Notes: generated by a model not told the origin, from the sequence alone. Positions 1 through 9,155 are shown, counted from the stretch's first letter. The stretch is 64,000 bases of DNA from Desulfovibrio sp. Huiquan2017 (GCF_017351175.1 NZ_JAFMPN010000009.1:125675-189674), one strand, 5' to 3'. A program made the numbers and translations.

Positions 1-1402
1 CCTTCTGTTCGCGCCGCCCGGACCGGACGGCTTCGGATACGGCCATGGCCTCGATGATCTCCTGGACCCGGCCGCTGCCCACCAGGCGAAACACGCCGGT
101 CATTACGGCCAAGTCCTCCACACGCAGGGACAACTCGCCTACGGCCCCCGCGGCCTCGGCCATGCCCTGGTCCGTGTCCGACGAAATGCCATGGACCGCA
201 GAAATGGTGCGGGTGACCTCCTCGCTGGCCACCGACTGTTGGCTCGCGGCCGCGGCGATGGCCCCGATGCGCCCGGCACTGGCCCCGGAGCGAGTGACGA
301 TCTCCTCCAGGGCGGAACCGGACTCCCGGGCCAGCCCGGCGGCTTCGTCGGCCAACCCGGCCATGCCCTTGACCTCGTCGATGGTCCGGGACACCTGGGC
401 CTGAATGCCCTTGATGGCCACGCCCACGTCGCGGGTGGCGTCCACGGTCTTCTCGGCCAGCTTGCGCACCTCGTCGGCGACCACGGCGAAGCCCCGCCCG
501 GCCTCGCCCGCCCGAGCCGCCTCGATGGCCGCGTTGAGGGCCAGGAGATTGGTCTGGTCCGCAATATCGGAGATAACGCCCATGATCGCGCCGACCCCTT
601 CGGCCTGGGAGCCGAGCCCGGCCACGTTCTCGACCAGGGATTGGGAATTTTGCGAAACCGTCCCGATGGAGTCTATGGTCCGGGATACGACCCGGGAACC
701 GGATTCGGCCCGCTCCATGACCGTATCCGCGTCCGAGGCGGCCGCCGACGCGCCGGCCGCGGTCTCACGCACGGCCGCGTTTATCTCCTCCATGGCCGAG
801 GCGGCTTCGGCGATCAGCCGCTGTTGCTCGGCCGCGCCATCCCGGGCCTTGCCCGAGGCCACGCCCAGGGTGGCTGAATGGTCGCGGATGGCCTGCACCG
901 AATGTTCCAGGGTTTCGGCGGCGGACAACAGCCCCTCGCAACGGGCGGCTTCGCCCTGCTTGCGCGCCTGGGCCGCCTGGGCCAGGGCTTCCCGCACGCG
1001 GGCCTCGGCCTCTTTGGCTACATTTTCGCTCTTTTCGGCCCGGGCTGCCAACTCGCCGATGTAGTTCACAATCTTTTTCAACTGCCCGGCCATTCTGCCA
1101 AAATTGTCACCCTTGCCCTCGGGCACGTCCAGCGGGAAAACGCCCTCGGCGATGCGCGCCAAGGCCCTTTCCAACACGCTATATTTCTTATGAATCACCT
1201 TTAATGTCAGCAGGATGCCGACCCCGCAGGCAACCGCCATGAGCAGGACCCAAACAGCCGTTCCCCAGGCCGAGTCCGGCAAGAATCCTGACAGAATTGT
1301 CACCTCGCCGCCCGCCGCCCGGGCCGGGCCGGACGGAACCAAGAGACCACAGGAAAACGAAATAACCGCCAATGCCGCCAAATAGATACCTTTTTTCTGC
1401 AT
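1..1402 (-). CDS. Methyl-accepting chemotaxis protein, C-terminus beyond the window edge
   Basis: Inner-membrane chemoreceptor that should signal to CheA/CheW. The frame runs open from the ATG at 1402 to the left edge, so only about 467 codons are visible. Residues about 5-22 form a first hydrophobic segment and about 48-67 a second. Only some 25 residues lie between them, too few for a periplasmic ligand domain. A HAMP-like linker and a long helical region follow, then the conserved MCP hairpin tip ([16 protein letters not shown], coding near 490-550) and adaptation helices. A GAGG motif lies 4 nt before the ATG. With so small an external loop it probably senses through the membrane or a cytoplasmic signal. 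Family assignment is firm; the ligand is unknown. Confidence 0.9.
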   Translation of the reverse strand, partial: MQKKGIYLAALAVISFSCGLLVPSGPARAAGGEVTILSGFLPDSAWGTAVWVLLMAVACGVGILLTLKVIHKKYSVLERALARIAEGVFPLDVPEGKGDNFGRMAGQLKKIVNYIGELAARAEKSENVAKEAEARVREALAQAAQARKQGEAARCEGLLSAAETLEHSVQAIRDHSATLGVASGKARDGAAEQQRLIAEAASAMEEINAAVRETAAGASAAASDADTVMERAESGSRVVSRTIDSIGTVSQNSQSLVENVAGLGSQAEGVGAIMGVISDIADQTNLLALNAAIEAARAGEAGRGFAVVADEVRKLAEKTVDATRDVGVAIKGIQAQVSRTIDEVKGMAGLADEAAGLARESGSALEEIVTRSGASAGRIGAIAAAASQQSVASEEVTRTISAVHGISSDTDQGMAEAAGAVGELSLRVEDLAVMTGVFRLVGSGRVQEIIEAMAVSEAVRSGRREQK

Positions 1403-1506
1403 TCTTCCTCTTTTTCCCCGATGCGAAGCGTAATGGGACAACGGCGAAGAGAAGCAAAAGACGGGCCACAAAGCGGCATGAAGGCGAGGGTTCCGAAAAC
1501 GGCCCG

Positions 1507-2217
1507 CTACCGGAAGGAGAAAGAATTCAGGATATCGGTCAGCTTCGCCCAGCACGCCTCTTGGGAGAACTCCCGCTTTTCCCCGGGGGAATACATCCCG
1601 ATGTCGGTATAACTCACGGAGAGCCGGATCTCGTAGCGCCGCCCGCGATGAACGGTCCAATATTCCCGCATCTCCAGCCGATGGCCGACCGCGGCGTCCG
1701 ACAAGGTTGCGCTCTTGAAGCGAAGACCGTTGACGACCACGTCGCGGACTCCCTGCTCCGTTCCACACAACAGATCTCCGTCGAAACGGGCGCAATCCGC
1801 CTCCCGCGTCTCGGCCGGTCTGCTCCCGACCACAATGCATGCGCTGCCGAAATTGGTGCCTTCAAACTCCTGGCCGGAATAGCAGCCGCCAAGCCGCATC
1901 TCGCCGTCGTCCAGGGGGAAATAACGCATGGGAGCCAAGGCGTTCGGGTCGGTGGTGACGGTAAAGTCGGAGGGGAATGCTATGGTGAAGGAGTTCGCCG
2001 CATCCTGGTAAACCTCGGTTTCCGCCGCTTCCGGACAGCCTTCCGGGGCCGCCGTGACAGGACCGGCGGCGAGAACTGCGACAAGAACCAGCAACGCCCA
2101 TGCAACGCCCCGGGCTATGCGCCCGGCTCCCCTTTGAGACCGATGCGCTTCGAGTTGACGGCAAACAGTCTCGTCATCCGAAATCCGCCGCAATACGCTC
2201 AAGAACCTATCATGCAT
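1507..2217 (-). CDS. Hypothetical exported protein
   Basis: About 236 residues, function not recognised. From the ATG at 2217 (GGAGG 8 nt upstream) there is a charged N-terminus and one hydrophobic segment at about residues 36-54 ending near an Ala-Ala-Pro, consistent with a signal anchor or late signal peptide. The rest looks periplasmic, with several cysteines (EGCPE, GGCYSG, SACIV, ADCARF, LLCG, EACW) that could form disulfides. An upstream in-frame ATG at 2295 would add 26 residues but lacks a good ribosome-binding site. It stands between the chemoreceptor and a terminator. Confidence 0.7.
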   Translation of the reverse strand: MHDRFLSVLRRISDDETVCRQLEAHRSQRGAGRIARGVAWALLVLVAVLAAGPVTAAPEGCPEAAETEVYQDAANSFTIAFPSDFTVTTDPNALAPMRYFPLDDGEMRLGGCYSGQEFEGTNFGSACIVVGSRPAETREADCARFDGDLLCGTEQGVRDVVVNGLRFKSATLSDAAVGHRLEMREYWTVHRGRRYEIRLSVSYTDIGMYSPGEKREFSQEACWAKLTDILNSFSFR

Positions 2218-2303
2218 CCTTTCATCCTCCGACGCCTGCAAGGCCGGCGTCCTTTGCCTTGGGTGTGTATAAAAAAACGGAAACCTTTGCTCCAACTTCC
2301 TGA

Positions 2304-2342
2304 AAGAAAAAATCCCCTACGACGAGATGATCGTAGGGGATT
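2304..2342 (-). terminator. Intrinsic terminator of the rsfS-gpmI-zinc ribbon operon
   Basis: Perfect 12-bp inverted repeat (2311-2322 with 2331-2342, 8-nt loop) followed on the minus strand by a T-rich run at 2304-2312. It sits 58 nt after the stop of the zinc-ribbon gene, so it should end that operon. Confidence 0.85.
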
Positions 2343-2399
2343 CCGTCATCCCGTCAACCGCGATTGCGGCCCGCAGGCCCGACGGTCGGTACGCCCGGA

Positions 2400-2642
2400 C
2401 TAAAGGAAGTCCGGGTCGATGCCCGCCTTGCCCCCGGCCAATATGAGCTTGAAGTAACGAATGGTCCGGTCGTCCACGGGCACGATGGGAAAGTTCTCGC
2501 GGCAGGCGTCGCACTGGGCCATGGCGGGCCGGGACGGCGCGATGAGCGGAACCTCCCGACCGCAGTGCGGGCAGGGGTAAATGAAGATCATCTCCATGGC
2601 CGCGGGCTTGACCGGGTCCTGTGGTTTCTTGCTGTCGGCCAT
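2400..2642 (-). CDS. Small zinc-ribbon protein
   Basis: 80-residue cytoplasmic protein of unknown role. It has one CxxC pair near residues 24-27 (CPHC) and another near 48-51 (CDAC), typical of a small zinc ribbon, and no membrane segment. The start at 2642 lies just after the gpmI stop (2645), so the two are translationally close and share the downstream terminator. The longer frame from 2702 would overlap gpmI and is unlikely. Zinc binding is inferred from cysteine spacing only. Confidence 0.8.
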   Translation of the reverse strand: MADSKKPQDPVKPAAMEMIFIYPCPHCGREVPLIAPSRPAMAQCDACRENFPIVPVDDRTIRYFKLILAGGKAGIDPDFL

Positions 2643-2644
2643 GA

Positions 2645-4174
2645 TTATCCCTCTCGTACCAGATTTTTGCCGGTCATTCCGGCGGGCGGTTCCATACCCC
2701 ACAAACCGATGATGGTCGGGGCGATGTCGCCGAGAATACCCTCGTCGAGGACCGCGCCCTCGCGGCCGTTCTCGATGAGGACCAGGGGCACCGGGTTAGT
2801 GGAATGAGCCGTGTGCGGTGCACCGTCGTCATCGAGCATCCGTTCGGCGTTGCCGTGATCGGCGGTCATGAGCACACGGCCGCCGCTTCCGAGCACCGCG
2901 TCCACGATGCGGCCCACGCAGCCGTCCACGGCCACGCACGCCTTTTCGGCGGCCTCCATGATGCCCGTGTGGCCGACCATGTCCAGATTGGCCAGGTTGC
3001 AGACGCACAGATCATACTCGCCCCACTTGGCGATCAGGGTGTCGGCGACCTCGTCGGCGCTCATCTGCGGCTTGAGGTCGTAAGTGGCCACCTCGCGCGG
3101 AGATGGAATCATGATCCGGTCTTCGCCGGGGAACGGTTCCTCTCGCCCGCAATTGAGGAAATAGGTCACGTGGGCGTACTTCTCGGTCTCGGCGATGCGC
3201 AGTTGCTTCATGCCGTGGCTTGATGCGAACTCGCCCAGGGTGCCCACGTAGTCCTCGGGCGGAAAGGCCGTGTCCATGGGGAAGGTCGACTCGTACCGGG
3301 TCATGGTCGCGAAGTCGGCCGGGACAGGTACGTGAGGACGTTCAAATTCATCAAAATCCTTGTCGAAGATGGCTCGACTGATCTCCCGGGCGCGATCCGC
3401 GCGGAAGTTGAAGAAGAACAGGCCGTCGCCGTCCTGAATGCGTCCGTCCACCCCCGCGACCACGCTCGGCTTGACGAACTCGTCGAACTCGCCTTCGGCA
3501 TAACGCGTCTCGATGGCCTTGATCGGGTCGTCGATGACGATGCCCTGCCCATCCACCAGGGCCCGATAGGCCTTTTCCACACGCTCGAACCGCTTGTCGC
3601 GGTCCATGGCCCAAAATCGGCCGGACAGGGTGGCCACCTTGCCCAGACCGAGGTCGGCGAGCTTGGCCTGAAGGGTGCGCATGTAGGCCAACCCGCCCTT
3701 CTGGGCCGTGTCACGGCCATCCATGAAGACGTGGACGTAGACCTCGGGCACCCCTTCCGCCTTGGCCATGTCCAGCAGGGCGAACAGATGGCGCAGATGC
3801 GAGTGGACCCCGCCGTCCGAGAGCAATCCCATGAGGTGCAGCCGCCCGGAACCGGCCTTGGTCTTGTCCATGAGCGTATTGAGGGCAGGATTTCTGAAAA
3901 AGGAACCGTCCTCCACGGCCATGTCGATTCGGGTCATGTCCTGGTAGATGACGCGCCCGCCGCCGATGTTCATGTGCCCCACCTCGGAGTTGCCCATAAA
4001 GCCGTCGGGCAGCCCCACGGCGCGGCCGGAACAGGTCAGGCGAGTGGAGGGATAGTCGGCCAGGAACCGGTCCAGGTTCGGCGTGGCGGCGTTGCGCACG
4101 CAATTGCCCGCGCCCGCCGGGGCGATGCCCCATCCGTCCAGTATCAACAACAGAGTCTTCTTGGGTTCGGCCAT
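2645..4174 (-). CDS. gpmI: 2,3-bisphosphoglycerate-independent phosphoglycerate mutase
   Basis: Interconverts 3- and 2-phosphoglycerate in glycolysis/gluconeogenesis using two Mn2+ ions. 509 residues, normal for the family. The N-terminus has the metal-binding LDGWG motif (Asp13), and GNSEVGHMNIGGGR places the catalytic serine at about residue 63. A metal-site ADHGNAE motif lies near the C-terminus. The ATG at 4174 is 4 nt after the rsfS stop. An upstream in-frame extension to 4261 would overlap rsfS and is rejected. It is the middle gene of rsfS-gpmI-zinc ribbon. Confidence 0.96.
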   Translation of the reverse strand: MAEPKKTLLLILDGWGIAPAGAGNCVRNAATPNLDRFLADYPSTRLTCSGRAVGLPDGFMGNSEVGHMNIGGGRVIYQDMTRIDMAVEDGSFFRNPALNTLMDKTKAGSGRLHLMGLLSDGGVHSHLRHLFALLDMAKAEGVPEVYVHVFMDGRDTAQKGGLAYMRTLQAKLADLGLGKVATLSGRFWAMDRDKRFERVEKAYRALVDGQGIVIDDPIKAIETRYAEGEFDEFVKPSVVAGVDGRIQDGDGLFFFNFRADRAREISRAIFDKDFDEFERPHVPVPADFATMTRYESTFPMDTAFPPEDYVGTLGEFASSHGMKQLRIAETEKYAHVTYFLNCGREEPFPGEDRIMIPSPREVATYDLKPQMSADEVADTLIAKWGEYDLCVCNLANLDMVGHTGIMEAAEKACVAVDGCVGRIVDAVLGSGGRVLMTADHGNAERMLDDDGAPHTAHSTNPVPLVLIENGREGAVLDEGILGDIAPTIIGLWGMEPPAGMTGKNLVREG

Positions 4175-4178
4175 GTCC

Positions 4179-4553
4179 TTATGCCTCAAACTCCACGCGG
4201 GGAGCCTCGGTCCACATGCCTTCGATGTTGTAGAATTCCCTGAGTTCGTCCAGGAACACATGGACCAGGACGTCGTTCAGGTCGATCAGGACCCACTCCC
4301 CGGTCTTCTGGCCCTCCATGCTCAGGAATTCCAGATTCTCCTCGGCGGCCTTGTCCAGGATGTGATTGGCCAGGGCCTGGGCGTGCTTCACGCCGCGCGC
4401 CGAGACCACCAGGATCATGTCCGTGACCGAGCTCAGGCCCGACACGTCGATGATGGTAATCCGTTCACCCTGCTTGTCGTCGAGCCATCGGGCCACGTTA
4501 CGGGCCTTTTCGACGCTCGCCATTTCAGCGAATTTCTTCTCTTTATTAAGCAA
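4179..4553 (-). CDS. rsfS: Ribosomal silencing factor RsfS
   Basis: 124 residues, the usual size for RsfS/YbeB/Iojap proteins, which bind ribosomal protein uL14 and block subunit joining when nutrients are low. Conserved features are the D-V-S-G-L-S-S-V-T-D segment (about 39-48) and the GEWVLIDLNDVLVHVF block (about 86-101). It is the promoter-proximal gene of the operon with gpmI, coupling translation control to central carbon metabolism. Confidence 0.95.
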   Translation of the reverse strand: MLNKEKKFAEMASVEKARNVARWLDDKQGERITIIDVSGLSSVTDMILVVSARGVKHAQALANHILDKAAEENLEFLSMEGQKTGEWVLIDLNDVLVHVFLDELREFYNIEGMWTEAPRVEFEA

Positions 4554-4584
4554 TGTCTATCCTTGTGTTTGCCGTGATACGGCA

Positions 4585-5172
4585 TCAATCCTCGGGGAAC
4601 CGGCCCACCAGGATCTCGTCGAGCCCCCGCTTGGGCACGTGGTGCTTACCGTCCTCGCCGGTCCAATACTTGATACTGCCGTCCGAGGGAAGCGGTTCTA
4701 CGACAACTTCCTGGGCCGGAACGCCCAAGGCCAGGACCATGAGGATCTCATAGCGATCCGGCAAGTCGAAAATCTCGGCCAGCCGGGTGCGGTTGACCGT
4801 GGCGATAATGCAGCCGCCGTATCCCTTGTCCACGGCCCCGAGCATGAGGCTCTGGCAGGCGATGCCATGGTCGCAGCCAGGGGAATCCGCCAGTGTCTTG
4901 TCCAGCAGCATGATGACGTATCCGGTGGGCCGCTCGCCCTCGGCCGGGCCCTTCCAGTCCTTGAGGTAGCCGGCCCAACCCAGGAGCGGAAAGATTTCCG
5001 CGCACTGCGCCGGATCGGCGGTAACGATATACTTGAGCGGCTGCAGGTTCCTCCCCGAGGGCATGAACCGGACCAGGTCCACCAGCTCCGCCAAATCCGC
5101 CGCGCTCACCGGGCGGGATTCGTCGAACTTGCGCCGCGACCGGTTGCGCTCCATCAATTCCTTGAATGTCAT
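4585..5172 (-). CDS. Nitroreductase family protein
   Basis: 195-residue flavin-dependent oxidoreductase. The N-terminus has the [14 protein letters not shown] motif that contacts FMN phosphate, and [13 protein letters not shown] matches the substrate/FMN region. The middle has [23 protein letters not shown], typical of the family. The ATG at 5172 follows GGAG with 5-nt spacing; an upstream extension to 5307 runs into the divergent control region. It is transcribed away from the attenuator-paaK unit. The physiological substrate cannot be told from sequence. Confidence 0.88.
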   Translation of the reverse strand: MTFKELMERNRSRRKFDESRPVSAADLAELVDLVRFMPSGRNLQPLKYIVTADPAQCAEIFPLLGWAGYLKDWKGPAEGERPTGYVIMLLDKTLADSPGCDHGIACQSLMLGAVDKGYGGCIIATVNRTRLAEIFDLPDRYEILMVLALGVPAQEVVVEPLPSDGSIKYWTGEDGKHHVPKRGLDEILVGRFPED

Positions 5173-5324
5173 AGTCACTCCAATGTCTATTGTTAACCTC
5201 CGATTGTGTAATGCACTTTGGACGGGTCCGCAACAACGGCGACCCCGGCGGCAACCGGGCGCGGACCGCCCCCCGGGGCACAAATCCCTTGACGCAACGC
5301 GGGACATGGGGCACTGTTCGGTCT
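5173..5324. promoter_or_regulatory. Divergent control region, nitroreductase / aromatic leader
   Basis: About 150 nt between the nitroreductase start and the leader peptide. A TTGACG hexamer at 5289-5294 on the plus strand could be a -35 element for the leader-paaK transcript. The matching -10 (about 5312) is poor, so the promoter is tentative. Confidence 0.35.
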
Positions 5325-5375
5325 ATGCAACAATTCCTATTTGCGCGCTTTTTCTGGTTTACGGGCTCCTTGTAG
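5325..5375 (+). CDS. Phe/Trp-rich leader peptide of a transcription attenuator
   Basis: A 17-codon frame encoding [16 protein letters not shown] then TAG. Five of 16 residues are Phe and one is Trp, all within codons 4-12. Its last sense codons (5361-5369) form RNA segment 1 of the following attenuator. This composition and placement resemble the pheA and pheST leader peptides of enteric bacteria. The ribosome-binding site is weak. The role is regulatory: ribosome stalling on Phe (or Trp) codons should prevent termination at 5421-5450. Translation is not proven by sequence alone, but the coincidence with the hairpins is strong. Confidence 0.75.
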   Translation: MQQFLFARFFWFTGSL

Positions 5376-5450
5376 GAGGCTCGTGGCTTTTGGAGTGGCG
5401 CAAGGAAGGCGCTAAAGCGGACCACGGGCTCTCAGGACCCGTGGTTTTTT
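5361..5450 (+). promoter_or_regulatory. Transcription attenuator (aromatic amino acid) upstream of paaK-ACT
   Basis: Four RNA segments are visible. Segment 1 (5361-5369) pairs with segment 2 (5375-5384; one bulge, one G-U, loop of 5). Segment 2 (5380-5386) can instead pair with segment 3 (5422-5428), 7 bp with one G-U. Segment 3 (5421-5428) pairs with segment 4 (5438-5445), 8 bp, followed by six T, forming an intrinsic terminator. A ribosome stalled at codons 4-12 of the leader would cover segment 1 and favour 2:3 (antitermination). One reaching the stop at 5373-5375 would cover segment 2 and let 3:4 terminate. Confidence 0.78.
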
Positions 5451-5497
5451 ATATGTACACCATGGCCGATAACAGGCCGCCCAAGGAGGATGAAGGG

Positions 5498-6802
5498 ATG
5501 ATCTACGACGTGAAGAACGAGACCCTGCCCAGGGACGAAATGGAAGCGCTCCAACTGCGCAGACTTAAGTCGCTGTGCGAACGGGTCTACGCCAACGTCC
5601 CGTTCTACAAGAAAAAATTTGATGAAAAGGGGGTCAAACCCCAAGATATCAAAACCCTGAAGGACGTCACCCTGCTGCCCTTCACCGTCAAGCAGGATCT
5701 CCGTGACCAATACCCCTTCGGCATGTTCGCCGTGCCCAAGGATCAGATCGTCCGCATCCACTCCTCCTCCGGCACCACCGGTACGGCCACCGTGGTCGGC
5801 TACACCAAGCGCGACATCGACAATTGGGGAGAGCTCGTGGCCCGCTGCATGATGGCCGCGGGCGCATCCGCCGCCGACACGGTCCACAACGCCTATGGCT
5901 ACGGCCTGTTCACGGGCGGCCTGGGCGCGCACTACGGGGCCGAGGCCTTGGGCGCCACCGTGGTTCCCATGTCCGGCGGCTCCACCCGCAGGCAGGTCAC
6001 CCTGCTCAAGGATTTCGCCCCGGACGTCATCTGCTGCACGCCCTCATACGCCCTGTTCCTGGCCGAAACCGGCCTGGAGATGGGCATCGACATCCGGGAC
6101 CTGCCCCTGCGCATCGGCATCTTCGGAGCCGAGCCGTGGACCAACGAGATGCGCGCAGAGATCGAAAAGAAGCTCGGCATCACGGCCATCGACATCTATG
6201 GCCTGTCCGAGGTCATGGGCCCCGGCGTGGCCATCGAATGCGCCGCCGCCCAGGACGGCCTGCACATTCAGGAGGATCACTTCCTGGCCGAGACCATCGA
6301 CCCGGTCACCGGCGACCCTGTCGGCCCGGGCGAGGAAGGCGAGTTGGTCTTCACCACGCTGACCAAGGAAGGCATCCCGCTCATCCGCTACCGCACCCGC
6401 GACCTGACCACCCTGAACTACACGCCGTGCAAGTGCGGCCGCACCACCGCCCGCATGAAGCGCGTGACCGGCCGGTCCGACGACATGCTCATCATCCGGG
6501 GCGTCAACGTCTTCCCGTCCCAGATCGAATCCATCCTCATCGACACCGAGGGGCTGACGCCGCACTACCAGTTGATCGTTGAGCGCCAGGGCAACCTCGA
6601 CACCCTGGAAGTCCGGGTGGAGGTCAACGAGTCCCTGTTCTCCGACGAGATCAAGAGTTTACAGCGTGTGGAATCGAAGGTAATGAAGAACATTAAGGAA
6701 TTCCTCGGCGTCACCGCCAAGGTCAAACTGGTCGAACCCAAGAGCATCGAACGGTCTCTGGGCAAGGCCAAACGCATCATCGACAACCGTCACAAGGATT
6801 AG
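5498..6802 (+). CDS. paaK: Phenylacetate-CoA ligase family protein (aryl-CoA ligase)
   Basis: 434-residue AMP-forming acyl-CoA ligase of the PaaK type, converting an arylacetate plus CoA and ATP to aryl-CoA. The ATP-binding loop [15 protein letters not shown] lies at about 89-103. Further motifs are [19 protein letters not shown] and [20 protein letters not shown], and a C-terminal lysine region (GKAKRIID). Start ATG 5498 has AAGGAGG 8 nt upstream. It follows a Phe-leader attenuator and is followed 22 nt later by a tandem-ACT gene, so it probably belongs to aromatic amino-acid supply (arylacetate activation before reductive carboxylation to arylpyruvate). No phenylacetyl-CoA epoxidase/hydrolase genes lie nearby. 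Confidence 0.92.
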   Translation: MIYDVKNETLPRDEMEALQLRRLKSLCERVYANVPFYKKKFDEKGVKPQDIKTLKDVTLLPFTVKQDLRDQYPFGMFAVPKDQIVRIHSSSGTTGTATVVGYTKRDIDNWGELVARCMMAAGASAADTVHNAYGYGLFTGGLGAHYGAEALGATVVPMSGGSTRRQVTLLKDFAPDVICCTPSYALFLAETGLEMGIDIRDLPLRIGIFGAEPWTNEMRAEIEKKLGITAIDIYGLSEVMGPGVAIECAAAQDGLHIQEDHFLAETIDPVTGDPVGPGEEGELVFTTLTKEGIPLIRYRTRDLTTLNYTPCKCGRTTARMKRVTGRSDDMLIIRGVNVFPSQIESILIDTEGLTPHYQLIVERQGNLDTLEVRVEVNESLFSDEIKSLQRVESKVMKNIKEFLGVTAKVKLVEPKSIERSLGKAKRIIDNRHKD

Positions 6803-6824
6803 CCCCTAAGCCAAGGAGAACACC

Positions 6825-7256
6825 ATGAAAGTCGATCAACTCTCCATATTTCTGGAAAACCGGGCCGGACGTCTGGCCGAAGTCACCCGCATCCTGTCCG
6901 AGGCGGGGGTGAATATCCGCGCCTTGTCCCTGGCCGACACCTCGGACTTCGGCATCCTGCGCCTGATCGTGTCCGACTTCGAGAAGGCCAAAACCAAACT
7001 GAAGGAAGCGGGCTTCACCGTAGGCCGCACCTCGGTGGTGGCCGTGGAGGTCAACGACCAGCCGGGCGGCCTGAACGCCATCCTGAGCATGCTTCAAGAG
7101 GCGGGCATCAACGTGGAGTACATGTACGCCTTCGTCCAGCAGTCCGGCGACTCGGCCATTCTCATCTTCCGCTTCGACCGCACGGACCAGGGCATCGAGC
7201 TGCTTCGCAAGAACAACATCAACATCATCCCCGGCGACAAGCTCTACACCATGTAG
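6825..7256 (+). CDS. Tandem ACT-domain protein
   Basis: 143 residues made of two ACT domains (about 3-68 and 70-140), the second beginning [23 protein letters not shown] domains bind amino acids and usually regulate enzymes. With no enzymatic domain attached, it is probably an amino-acid-sensing partner. It is co-transcribed with the aryl-CoA ligase behind the Phe-rich attenuator, so an aromatic amino acid is the likely ligand (inference). A ribosome-binding site (AAGGAG) precedes the ATG, and a strong terminator follows. Confidence 0.9.
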   Translation: MKVDQLSIFLENRAGRLAEVTRILSEAGVNIRALSLADTSDFGILRLIVSDFEKAKTKLKEAGFTVGRTSVVAVEVNDQPGGLNAILSMLQEAGINVEYMYAFVQQSGDSAILIFRFDRTDQGIELLRKNNINIIPGDKLYTM

Positions 7257-7274
7257 CGCTTCCGCAACCAAGCG

Positions 7275-7313
7275 AAAAAAAGGGTGAAGGCATGACGCCT
7301 CCACCCTTTTTTC
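7275..7313. terminator. Bidirectional terminator between the ACT gene and the binding-protein gene
   Basis: Imperfect hairpin whose arms centre on AGGGTGAAGGC and GCCTCCACCCT, flanked by A-run and T-run on opposite sides (7275-7281 and 7307-7312). It can end both the plus-strand paaK-ACT transcript and the minus-strand gene. Confidence 0.8.
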
Positions 7314-7331
7314 GGTCCAGACCAGGGAGGA

Positions 7332-8126
7332 TCAATAGCGTTCCATGATCCGCTTGTAGACGCCGCGCTCCTGGTTGGCCCGAATGCGCTCGTTGACCTC
7401 GGGCAGGCGGGCCTCCCAGCCCGGATGGCGGTTGAAGGCGAAGCGCAGCTCCGTGCGGCCGAGCGGCCTGGAGGCGAAATGAAAGTCTTTCATGGACAGC
7501 TCCGAGGATTTGTTGATGATCCAACGCACCGTAAATTGGTCGAACAGGGCCACGTCCACCCGGCCCGCCTTGAGCATGCGCAACAGGACCATATCACTGT
7601 TCACGTCATAGCGAACCGCCTCGCCGCTCCTGAACAACGGTTCGACCTCGGGGTATCTGTAGAATTTGATGCAGCCGATGACCAGACCGTGCAAGTCGGC
7701 CGGACTGTTGTACTCCACCACCCGGTTCCGCCGGGACAGCAGCACGGTCTGCAAGGTCAGCACGGGCTCGCTCCACAGATAGAGATCGGCGTCCTCCATC
7801 CATTCCCGGCACTCCAGACGGGTGTAAACCCCGCTCCCCGATACCCGCAAGACGCTTCGCGAAGCCGGGACCATCTGCACGAGCGTCCCGACGCCTTCGG
7901 GCATGGAGACCCGGAAGATGTCCAGGGCCGCCCCCTTGGGCTCCCCGTTGACGACCATCTCGAAGGGGGGCCACCCCCTGGTGAACAGAGCGAAGGTGAC
8001 GGCGTCGCGGGCCAGAGCCGAGCGCACCTGGAACGCCATGGCCAGAACCAACGAAAAAACCGTTACCCAAAGCAGCCTATGGATCACTGCGAACAACCGA
8101 ACCTCCCTCGCCGAACGACTCGGCAT
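7332..8126 (-). CDS. Periplasmic solute-binding protein, family 3-like
   Basis: About 264 residues from the ATG at 8126. Residues about 17-38 form a signal peptide ending near SALARDA. The mature part begins VTFALFTRGWPPFEMVVNGEPKGAALDIF in pieces, the usual first strand of family-3 amino-acid binding domains, and continues with ADLHGLVIGCIKF and the hinge segment VDVALFDQFTVRWII. The frame is open upstream to 8447 but that part lacks a signal. No permease or ATPase genes are adjacent, so this may be an orphan receptor rather than a transporter subunit. The ligand is unknown. Confidence 0.75.
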   Translation of the reverse strand: MPSRSAREVRLFAVIHRLLWVTVFSLVLAMAFQVRSALARDAVTFALFTRGWPPFEMVVNGEPKGAALDIFRVSMPEGVGTLVQMVPASRSVLRVSGSGVYTRLECREWMEDADLYLWSEPVLTLQTVLLSRRNRVVEYNSPADLHGLVIGCIKFYRYPEVEPLFRSGEAVRYDVNSDMVLLRMLKAGRVDVALFDQFTVRWIINKSSELSMKDFHFASRPLGRTELRFAFNRHPGWEARLPEVNERIRANQERGVYKRIMERY

Positions 8127-8730
8127 GCTCTGTGAATAAAAATCATTATCCCAAAGGAGCATGCGAATAAACCGGAACTGAGAGGAATTTCTGCTCTCTC
8201 CACACATTATCCACAGGTTGCACAAAAAAGAACATCCTGAGGCAGAGGCTGTGAAAAACAACCCCAAACCAAGGTGAAAGGCCTTTCCCCGGCAGGCCCG
8301 CCTGGGCAACGCCAATCCGGCGACAACACGTATCCACAGTATCCGCCCTGATTTTTTCCGGAAACGGACAGCCAGCCCCTGGGACCGGAACCGCCAGCGG
8401 TCGCCCAGGGGCGCCTTCCCCTTTTCCGAGGGCCCCTCACCCCACATCCGTGCGGTCGGTCGAACGTACCGATCCGTCAGAGGCGAATTCCTTCATAAAA
8501 CGTATCTTCTCGGTTTTCTCGATAAAAATATCGTCACTATGCGCGGCAATACCATCCATTCTCCGACCATACCCCGTTTTTCATGGCCATGGCAGCCGCC
8601 CCCCCCCCAACCCGCCCGCCCCCTCGGGCGGACCGACGACCTCATTTCCTTTGCAAAGGTATTGCCGAAAGCGACCCGCCGAAGTATATGAGTAGAACCC
8701 GATAGGCAAAATCGGGATTCTTTCAAGGCG
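8127..8730. other. 604-nt intergenic region with DnaA-box-like sites and a C10 tract
   Basis: No gene is supported here. I see one perfect TTATCCACA nonamer (8207-8215), a one-mismatch copy GTATCCACA (8330-8338), a short hairpin (CGATA-AAAA-TATCG near 8519-8532), and a run of ten C at 8599-8608. The rest is unremarkable GC-rich sequence. Confidence 0.5.
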
Positions 8731-9084
8731 GTGCATAGGGTGGAAAAGGAAATAGTAGACAGCAAGTTTCTGGAATCCATGGCGGATCGTCGTCCGTTCA
8801 TGAAGCGGATGTTCACCGTGTTCATCTCCCAGGAACCCAAAAGGATCCAGCACATCAAAGACGCGCTGATCTCAGGGGACGTGGAGATGCTGCGCCATCT
8901 GGCCCACTCCCTCAAAGGCGGTGCGGCCACCATCGGCGTGGAACGGGTGCGCGAATGTTGCCTGCAACTGGAGAACGCCTGCAAGTCTGGAGACTTGAAC
9001 TCGGCCATGGCCCTCATGGACCAGCTCGAAGAAGAGATGCGCCAGGCCTACAAATTCATGTTCAATTACCTGGCCGAACAATAA
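8731..9084 (+). CDS. HPt (histidine phosphotransfer) domain protein
   Basis: 117 residues. A stand-alone HPt domain that relays phosphoryl groups between receiver domains. The phospho-acceptor motif LAHSLKGGAATIG lies at about residues 54-66 with the acceptor histidine at about 56. The surrounding helices (MLRHLAHSLKG, VRECCLQLENACKSGD) form the four-helix bundle. The start is uncertain: GTG at 8731, GTG at 8740 or ATG at 8779 are all in frame, none with a strong ribosome-binding site. No kinase is adjacent, so its partners are elsewhere. Confidence 0.85.
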   Translation: MHRVEKEIVDSKFLESMADRRPFMKRMFTVFISQEPKRIQHIKDALISGDVEMLRHLAHSLKGGAATIGVERVRECCLQLENACKSGDLNSAMALMDQLEEEMRQAYKFMFNYLAEQ

Positions 9085-9155
9085 CTCGGTCCGAACGCGC
9101 CGTTTCCGGGCCCGTCGGCATGACCGGCGGGCTTTTTTTGCGTCCGCCGCCCGCT

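Noticed and set aside
1188..1469. Small Arg/Gly-rich frame on the minus strand
   Set aside because: Overlaps the N-terminus of the chemoreceptor in another frame. The chemoreceptor frame gives a signal/membrane segment and the MCP domain.
8127..8730. Chromosomal origin
   Set aside because: Only two DnaA-like boxes, no adjacent dnaA/dnaN and no clear AT-rich unwinding element.
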